64,000 nt of DNA, from NCBI RefSeq assembly GCF_026914185.1, contig NC_070563.1, positions 6,965,001 to 7,029,000 on the forward strand, read 5' to 3'. The first letter of the stretch is position 1. Every line of letters starts with the position of its first letter. The DNA is from Puccinia triticina. Taxonomy: Eukaryota > Basidiomycota > Pucciniomycetes > Pucciniales > Pucciniaceae. Below are positions 56,092 through 64,000 of this stretch, piece after piece. A model generated the notes under the pieces. The model saw nothing but the letters and a program-made list of their open reading frames with translations, ran no database searches and was not told where the DNA came from. The position numbers were made by a program, and so were the translations under genes.

Positions 56092-56524
56092 TACATACAT
56101 ACATACATACATACATACATACATACATACATACATACATACATACATACATACATACATACATACATACATACATACATACATACATACATACATACAT
56201 ACATACATACATACATACATACATACATACATACATACATACATACATACATACATACATACATACATACATACATACATACATACATACATACATACAT
56301 ACATACATACATACATACATACATACATACATACATACATACATACATACATACATACATACATACATACATACATACATACATACATACATACATACAT
56401 ACATACATACATACATACATACATACATACATACATACATACATACATACATACATACATACATACATACATACATACATACATACATACATACATACAT
56501 ACATACATACATACATACATACAT
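56092..56524. repeat. (ACAT)n microsatellite, about 108 units
   Basis: An apparently uninterrupted tetranucleotide run of about 433 bp. Frames through it read YIHT or MYVC repeats and are not genes. Confidence 0.98.
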
Positions 56525-56639
56525 CTACATATAACTGAAGAAATGGCCTCTGGGGGCCAAACAAACCAGTACAAATACCTGTCATACGAGTAATGCCGGC
56601 GGCGGTATGCAAGTAATACCGGCGTCAATACTTTTTTGT

Positions 56640-57330
56640 ATTAACCGCGTCCGTTCAATGCAGAGTCTTGCAGAGTCCGTTCCCTCTGAATTGACTCCAC
56701 TTGAACGGACTCCTGGTGTAAGGTTCTGATCTGGAGAAATCCGGAAAACCCGCAGGCCAGATCAGGGTTTGGGATTGAGCTCCAGAGATCCGGAATCCGG
56801 CCGGATAGTGAAAAGCGCTCCAAAAGCAAGATTTATGCGGGTAAACCTCAGAAAACACCCAAAATAGGGTCTTTTCTCGGGGAATACCCGTCAAACCCGC
56901 ATGAATTGGGAAGTCTACCGGGGAATCCCCGGCATACCCGATCAAATTGGCACTTTTTTTGGGATATGCCCCTTGGTTTCAGATCGGGAAAATCCGGCTG
57001 GATTCTGGATAAGACCAGGGTCAGGGTGCGGGATGGGTGATATCTGGCTCCGGGGCACCGGATCAGAACCTTATCCTGGTGCGACTCTCTGAAAGGATTT
57101 GGTAAGAGAGTTTGCTCTTCTGCTTGAACAGACCAGCAACTCCATTGAAGCAGACTCCAGAGTCATGCTGTCAAGTCTGTTCAAGCAGACTCATCAAGCG
57201 GACTTGGTGATCAAATTTCACCGAGTTTGCTCAACCATATTGCTTGAATGGACTCTTATCACACATCAATAATCCAGCCCGTTCAAGCAGATTGCTCAAA
57301 CGGACTCTTACAGACACCATTTCCATTCAA
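56640..57330. repeat. Inverted-repeat region with GTCCGTTCAAG motifs
   Basis: GTAAGGTTCTGATC at about 56717-56732 is inverted as GATCAGAACCTTA at about 57060-57073. Outside and to the right, TTCAAGCAGACT and CGTTCAAG motifs recur in both orientations to 57330. Probably a MITE remnant; edges uncertain. Confidence 0.42.
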
Positions 57331-58299
57331 GCAATGTTAAAATGATAATTGATCTGCATGAATTCAGTAATCATAACACCTACATAATTCCCCTCATCAT
57401 ATATGCTTGACAATCCCATCATCATCAACTTTCACACTCTCTTCATTCTCAACAATCCCATTATCATCAATTCTTGCCTTCCCATCATTACCAGCAATAT
57501 TCACATTCCCATGTTCTTTTTCTCTGTGGCAGGAGCACCAACATTCTATTTATCAGCCTCAAGATTTTCCTCATACTCAACAATCAAATAATCCAAATCA
57601 TGAGTGGCCTTCATCCCCAAATTTCCATCAACATTGACAACAGACCCCCGCATACACAGTATCGTCAAAATCATGAATCTCCTGACAATTTCAATTGTCA
57701 AACACAAAACCAATCTAAACACAGTATCATCTAAATCATGAATCTTCTTACAATTTAAATCCTCAACCACAAAACCAATCTGAACACAACTCACACAAAT
57801 CTCCATCCCAGCATGGAAATAACAATCATGGCAACCACACCTCCAGGTTGTCTATTTTTAACTTGCTCAACTCCCAGAGTGCTTCACCAAGAAATATGCA
57901 GAGTCCATTTCAAACTTATGAATATTCTTCAAATCTATCCCCTGTGCAAATACCTGCAAACTGGAATGACCCACCTGAAATTGATCTGGGCCTTATTCAG
58001 GAATAAATTGATTCAAGTTTATCTCAAGAGCAGGATTTTTAAATGATCCTCCTGCTGGAAATTTGGTTGAACATGATTTCACAGGGAACCATTCCTTCGG
58101 AAATATTCCAAGAATCATGTAAACAGACCAAATGCATGGTGTTGGACTGAGCCTCCTGGGTTCAGGCCAGAAACTTTGAGGGCAGTGAGATGTTGTGTGA
58201 AGTGTCAAGCCATAATCTTCACAGGATAAGCAACCTAACTTTGCTGCCACCAAGGCAGGATCACTTTATAAAAACCACCCCCACCCCCTGAATTGCTTC
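57331..58299. other. AT-rich stretch, no clear gene
   Basis: CATCATCAAT-type short repeats at 57400-57500 and AATCATGAATC repeats at 57660-57760. Plus frames in 57813-58250 might be decayed 5' parts of the Helitron helicase that follows, but no motif proves it. Confidence 0.4.
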
Positions 58300-59102
58300 A
58301 GATCTTCAAAATTACATATCAACCCAATATACCTGAGGGAAATCAACTCATTCTATCCATCCGCTTGATAAATAGCAACTTCACATTCACATCTCTTGGA
58401 GTCAATGCCTCAACCAGAGATGCACTCAACAATCAAGGTGAAGGTATCCATACATACATTCAAGGTGAAGGGTACAATTCACCATAACATTGGAAGTTTG
58501 CTTCTACTTTCACAGGAATTCCCCAAATTCTTACAGCTGGACATATATGACACAGAAAATGAGTTTGAAAACCACAGAGTTCATGGTCAAGATCTACTTC
58601 CAGGACTTATGCAAAGAATCTAAACAATCCTTCACCATTAATATCCTCTCATGCAACAGTTTGAATTTGTTCCATCTGAAATAAATCCAAATCACTCAAT
58701 AAGGCTTACGGATAATGCTACAAATGTGGATCAAAGAGTTTACAATCTCTCAACAGGTGACCAAATTGCTTAATAATAATGCTCAGGAACCTTGATTGGA
58801 CAATGGGACTTTGTAATGGAACCAGGTTGGGCCCAAATGTGATTTACACAAGAGTTGTATCAGGTAACAGAGTTAATGATTCTGTGCCCATCCCTCAGAG
58901 TCACATTCCTTTCAATCTGACCCAGATAAGTCTGGAGCTGTCTGGACTGCCTTTCAAGCTCATACACAAGAAATTTCCTGTCAATCTGGCCTCCTCCCTC
59001 ACAATCAATAAATCTCAAGGTCAAAAAATTGGTAATTTTGGTATTGTACTTCATGAACCTGTGTTTTGCATTGTCAAGAAGCAAGTCAAGCCAAACTCCT
59101 AA
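58300..59102 (+). pseudogene. Helitron Pif1-like helicase remnant, C-terminal part
   Basis: The frame 58779-59102 reads MLRNLDWTMGLCNGTRL, then IPFNLTQISLELSGLPFKL, FPVNLASSLTINKSQGQKI and GIVLHEPVF, the conserved end of Helitron-type Pif1 helicases, stopping before the final LYVALSR motif. Frames 58300-58680 upstream look like decayed preceding helicase sequence. Stops and frame changes, with no Walker A motif visible, make it a fragment. Helitron termini were not identified. Confidence 0.7.
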
Positions 59103-59495
59103 GGTTGTGATTCCACAGCCTGAAAGTGGCCAGCCTTCATAATAAACTTCAAAAATTGTTTAAAAGGAATTTCTCTCAGATTTTCAGAGTTTTTGAGTAT
59201 CTCTCATCACCATTTTTCCAAATATTTACTTTTTCAGTAACAAATTTTGTGTCTTTTCCCAAAATAAAATGCCCTTATTTCACCCAGTTTTCACTTGAAA
59301 TTTTGTTTTTCAACCTATCTTTCAGTTGAAATTTGGTTTCTCCTTTGACTGAATGCATAGTCACCCTGAAATTGCATCATCAAAGGTTTGAAAATTTTAT
59401 GTCATTTCCTTTGCTCTGTCCCATTCCCTTTTGGGCCTTTCACATCCTGTGACTTTCACACCCCCTGTAACCCCAAATTTGGGGGCTTCCCCTTG
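59103..59495. other. Gene-free stretch
   Basis: T-rich, no gene recognised. Confidence 0.45.
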
Positions 59496-59804
59496 TACAT
59501 ACATACATACATACATACATACATACATACATACATACATACATACATACATACATACATACATACATACATACATACATACATACATACATACATACAT
59601 ACATACATACATACATACATACATACATACATACATACATACATACATACATACATACATACATACATACATACATACATACATACATACATACATACAT
59701 ACATACATACATACATACATACATACATACATACATACATACATACATACATACATACATACATACATACATACATACATACATACATACATACATACAT
59801 ACAT
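59496..59804. repeat. (ACAT)n microsatellite, about 77 units
   Basis: An apparently perfect tetranucleotide run of about 309 bp, same motif and strand as 56092-56524. Confidence 0.98.
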
Positions 59805-60382
59805 GTATGTACATGTCCTGAGCATAATATGGCCTGATGTGTTGATGAGCTGTGCTAACCAAGTACATTCATGGAGGTGAGCAGACTAGCTGAACATGAA
59901 ACGAGCTCATTGCATGAGCAGTATAAGTGGTGGGCCAAGTGGAGTTGGAATGGAGACTGAACTGGAGATGCCTTCATGTCACCTGCCCCCATTTGACCTG
60001 AAATTTTACCTGGTGCATTTTGTATGTCATTAAAATTACTCAAAATGCATGGAAAAGCATGAGACAAGGTTTAAAAGAGGGAACAAAAAAGAAGGACTGT
60101 CTTCATTAATGCCCGGTGTACAAGTAACAAAGACGATGGTAGATGGATGAGGAGTGATAAAAGAATGAAGGGAAAAATGGATTCACAGCCAATGGAAATT
60201 GTACGAGAGGAGGGGAGAAGAGAGGGTCCGCTTCCCATTTTATGGCGATCAAGATATTCAACATTATAAATTGTTTGCGGCAACAACTTGAATCCACGAA
60301 CCTTCAAGAACTAAGCACAATGGTTGGCAATCGTTCAAGAAAGAGCTATGTAGCAAGATACAAAGTAGGAAGGACGATGTGG
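59805..60382. other. Downstream region of MOT1
   Basis: About 580 bp with no gene; presumably includes the MOT1 3' untranslated region and terminator. No clear terminator motif. Confidence 0.4.
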
Positions 60383-63300
60383 CTAGAGGGAACTAAGGAA
60401 TTTGGCAGGATCCAAAGACTCATATTCGCTCTCGGGGGGAAGATCTTCGAGTCCATCGAGCACGTTCTTCTTGCCCCCATGGCCTTCGATCCCCGCATGA
60501 TGGCCGCTGCTACTTGGGTCGGATTGGCTCGGGCCAGTCGCGCCACCGTCGACCGACGAGATGTTGAATAAGTCTAAGATCTGATCGGTGTTCAGGGCGC
60601 CTAGGTTCGAGTTTTGTTGGTTGACGATCGAGGTAGCGATGTTCATCTTAAAGCGTTGTAATCTGAGTATATCAATCATGTTGATGATCCGTCAACAATC
60701 CTGTCAAACAATGTGTGAAAAAAAAATATCATCCAGACTAACCCCATGATCTTTTCCTCCAAAGTCGCACGAGTGATCAGTCGATAAACGTTTACAACTT
60801 TCTTTTGGCCGAGCCGATGGGCGCTGCAGAATAAAGAGATTCCCCTATCAGCCATGATAGAGCGATCAACGCGACCAATAGAAAGACAAGAGAATAGGGA
60901 TACGAACCGGTCCATTGCTTGTAAATCCTTCATGGGGTTCCAATCATGTTCCACAAAGATCACCGTATCTGCACCGGTTAAGTTAAGACCCAAGCCTCCA
61001 ACGTGAGTTGTCAGCAGGAGACAATCAATACTGGGATCGGAGTTGAAAGTTTGGACGACATCGTGTCTTTTGGTCGCGTCAGTAGAGCCATCCATGCGCA
61101 TGTACGTCACGTTGGGCATCTGTAACTTGAAGAGGTCGTGTTCGATGATATCCAGCATCTGCTTCATCTGGCAGAAGATCAACACTCGATGCTGTGGAAT
61201 CGTCCCGCCACTGGCTGTCGTCCCTCCTCCGTCATCAGCAACGGTCTCGATCAGGTGGGTCGATGTCGTCAATCCAATCCCGCAATCGCGCAGGATTTGG
61301 CGTAACGCCAAGAGTTTGGGTGCGTGGCTGATATCCCGAAGACCTTTGGGCCCTAGCTTCGAAAGGATGGGCTGATGTTGCGGAAGATCGGGTCGGAGGA
61401 CGAGGGAGGGGTGGTTGACTAACTTCTTGAGATACTGCAACGCTTGGAAGACGTGTTGGGCCGAAGCTTTAGTAGGCTCGGAGTTTTTGATCAATCCTTC
61501 GGCTTGAAGCTTGGCTTGGGAATTAGAAAAATCTTCATAGAGCCGCTTTTGGATGGGCGAAAGCTCGCAGTAGTAATCCTGGATGATTTTAGGTGGGAGG
61601 TCGTCAAGCACGTCTTCCTTCAATCGTCGCAAGAGGAAGGGCAAGACTTGTTTGTGCAGAGCTTCGAGCGCTAGTGCCCCTGCCTCCTGTTCCTTTGACG
61701 AGCTTTTCGCATCACGACTCGCACTTATCGGCCGCCCAAACCGCTCGTTAAAGTACTTTTCAGTCCCCAAGAACCCAGGCATCAAGAAATCAAACAAACT
61801 CCACAGCTCGAGAGCATTGTTTTGTATCGGCGTCCCGGAGAGAATGAGACGATGGTTGGCCTTGAGGAGCTTGACAGCTTGTGATAGCTTCGATTTCGCA
61901 TTTTTGATGATATGGCCCTCGTCGAGAATGCAGTAGTTCCACGTAAACTTGGACAGACGTTCGATATCATTCCGCACTATATCGTATGATAAAATCACGA
62001 CGTCATGTTTCTTGATCTTTTTCGATAGAATCATGCGTTCTGGCGGACCACCGACATAGAGCAGAGGTTTCAGATTGGGAGCGTAGGTGCGGATTTCATG
62101 TGCCCAGTGCCCAGTTAGTGTAGGGGGGCAAACGACGAGCGAGGGTAAGTGGACGGTGCTAGGACTCGGCTGGAGTGCGTGCTGTTCCGCGCGTTCATGA
62201 TGCTTGCTGGCAAGGATGCAGATCGATTGTAACGTTTTACCAAGACCCATATCTGTCCAGAGTGAAGCGAGTCAATAGGATATCTTCCATAGGATCATAA
62301 GGAGATAAGAACTTGCCATCACATAAGATCCCATGCAACTGGTATTTTGCCAAGAAAGCCAGCCAACTGATTCCATCGCGCTGATATTTTCTGAGATCGG
62401 CTTTGACCTTGATGGGTATATTGTATTCCTCGATCTTGCTACCACCCAACAGCTGCGACAGGAATTGACGCTCGGACTGACGCTTTTCCAGCATTTCAGG
62501 CGGAAATCCAGTTGGATCCGGAACACCGGCTTCGAGGGGCATCAACTTGATCAGACAGGCAAAGGTGTGGGTAGCCACGTGGCGCACATCGTCATCAGGG
62601 TCGCTCATCCGGCCCAATACGGGGACAACCAGAAAGATGATGTACGCCAGAATCTTAATACTGAGCACATCAACCAACCCTACGATGGCGCAAATTGCAA
62701 AAGATGTGACCAAAAGATGCGTCAGTGACAGCTGAAATGAATTAAACAAACCGGGAAAATTTGGACTTGCTGGAGAGCATCTCGATTGCGCCTTGACGAT
62801 GAGCCAGATTGACAGGATCTCCGACCAAAGGTAGGACGTGGTTGATGAAGTGAAGCATCCCTTCTTCTGGCAAGAACTTACAGAGTTCTGCGTAACATTT
62901 GACTGCTGAGTATCTTACCACTGCAAATTTGCTTGAGACGGCACGACACAAGGGTTCGAATAGTATGACCAGACGGGGCACAGATGAAGAAGGCAAGCTA
63001 CTAGCAACGGCAGGCAAGACAGTAAGGCAGTCCAGTAGATCTTGAGCTAATTTCGGTTCCGCTGCCTCATTTTCCATCTTCGAGTCCACTTGAGCCACGT
63101 CTCTGGAGCTGAACAGTGTCAGCAAAGGCTCGGACATGCACTGCCACAATTTGGGTATCCGATCAATAAGGTCATCGCCGAATCTAGCAGCCAACGACGA
63201 CAGCGCAAGTTCAGCGCCGCGTCGCAGCAGCTTGGCTTGGGAAGATGCGCTCTCGGATTCAGGGTTGTCCCGGTGAGTTGGGCCACTCTTGGTGGGAGCC

Positions 63301-64000
63301 CGGATTCCACTATCCTCAGCGGAGAAAATTCCCACTTTATTGCTTCTATTCTTCGCGAAGGTCGGAGTTTGCGATTCATCTTGACAGAGATAAGTAGCTA
63401 AATTGCGAATGATTTTATCCGTAGGATCATTCTTGACTGGCGACTCGGAAGAAGTACAAACGTCGACAAAAGAAGCCAAAGCATTCGCGGAACGAGTTTG
63501 AAGCTCGAGCACATTTTCATTCTAAAAAACAAGCAAAATGTGACGACCACAGTTAATAGTGCTGAAGATAAAAGATGGCCGTGATTTTTCTCAAGTGTGC
63601 AGAATGCCGAGCGGATGACTAACCTTGATACTTTGAGTGAAGCCCTTGATTACTGGCGAGATTTTTCCAGGAATTTCACGGAGGGCAACGACTGCGGCAG
63701 CAGCGGCAGCATCTAATTGGGTATCGAACGCGACTTTGTCCCTCTCATACATGCTAATGATATGTAGCAGCTTCCGCCTGCGGTCCTCAAGACTTGCTAG
63801 AGCCGTCTTTTTATTTGCTCGGCCTAACAATGGGAGTAAACTCGGATAATCATTGTTCACTACGTGTGAGGCGTACTCGATCGTAAATGGATCCGATGGG
63901 AATTGAGGGATTTTCTCAGGGGGTACTTTGCCAAGACTGGCAAAGGTTGCGAGTAGGCCTTCAATATCTTTACGTGTACCGATAAGAAGGGAATCCAATT
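60383..64000 (-). CDS. MOT1: Mot1/BTAF1 TBP-displacing Swi2/Snf2 ATPase (5' part outside window)
   Basis: Visible exons, 3' to 5': 60383-60662, 60743-60823, 60908-62252, 62317-62679, 62771-63521, 63624 to beyond 64000, all phases consistent. The HEAT-repeat part is on the right; VVPVLGRMSDPDDDVR and LMPLEAGVPDP precede LRKYQRDGISWLAFL. The ATPase has DDMGLGKTLQ (Walker A, across an intron), LDEGHIIKN (the Mot1-type DEGH box), LSGTPIQNN, FDFLMPGFLG, and helicase C motifs LLLTTHVGGLGLNLTGADTVIF and DRAHRLGQKKVVNVYRLITR. The end is the QRFKMNIA segment and an acidic tail. Mot1 strips TBP from DNA in the nucleus. One intron (62253-62316) uses a GCAAGT donor; the one at 62680-62770 probably does too. 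Confidence 0.95.

Noticed and set aside
55778..56628. Long frames of YIHT and MYVC repeats on both strands.
   Set aside because: Direct readout of the (ACAT)n microsatellite; the same at 59388-59880.
60676..62250. The insert VSLFSCLSIGRVDRSIMADRGISLFCS in the Mot1 helicase C domain as a novel insertion.
   Set aside because: It is an 84-bp in-frame intron (60824-60907) with GT and AG ends; removing it restores DRAHRLGQ.

Overview
The window looks like a repeat-rich chromosome segment of a rust fungus (Pucciniales, Basidiomycota). The reasons are short introns of about 64-110 bp in nearly every host gene, fungal gene architecture (a single-chain bifunctional tryptophan synthase, Ftr1, an Ies1-type INO80 subunit), and a mass of Ty3/gypsy, Ty1/copia, foldback and Helitron sequence. 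The organism is inferred; no marker gene fixes the species. I found no tRNA, rRNA or CRISPR array.

Positions 1-31,000 are nested mobile DNA. A very young Ty3/gypsy chromovirus-type element (551-10054, minus strand, LTRs apparently identical) has its single gag-pol frame cut by a 757-bp palindromic MITE that left a perfect 9-bp target duplication. It abuts the 5' part of an older, related gypsy element (10055-12049, perhaps continuing at 29728-30929). That older element is itself split by a 17.7-kb foldback structure (12050-29716). Its ends are long inverted repeats, and its two arms are arrays of a ~173-bp satellite in opposite orientations that meet at a ~265-bp core. A degraded Ty1/copia element (14339-20348) sits in the left array. 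Both gypsy elements carry, overlapping the start of gag in the +1 frame, what looks like a multi-exon accessory ORF whose intron contains the gag start codon. This is the best candidate here for an undescribed system.

Positions 31,000-41,000 hold a decayed RhoGEF pseudogene, a chain of inverted-repeat elements (one nested in another, with an empty-site copy beside it), minisatellites and gene-free DNA.

Positions 41,100-53,531 are the gene-dense island: an INO80 subunit Ies1-like gene (+, with one in-frame TGA), the iron permease FTR1 (+), then EME1, tryptophan synthase TRP5 and a NECAP-like endocytic protein, all on the minus strand. Exon models for FTR1, EME1, TRP5 and NECAP could be assembled with every intron phase consistent, giving 415, 586, 714 and 214 residues. 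These are unrelated housekeeping genes and not a pathway cluster.

Positions 53,532-60,300 are again repeats: hairpin repeats, a palindromic minisatellite, two very long (ACAT)n tracts and a Helitron helicase remnant. The window ends inside MOT1 (minus, 5' part beyond the right edge), which carries at least one and probably two GC-AG introns.
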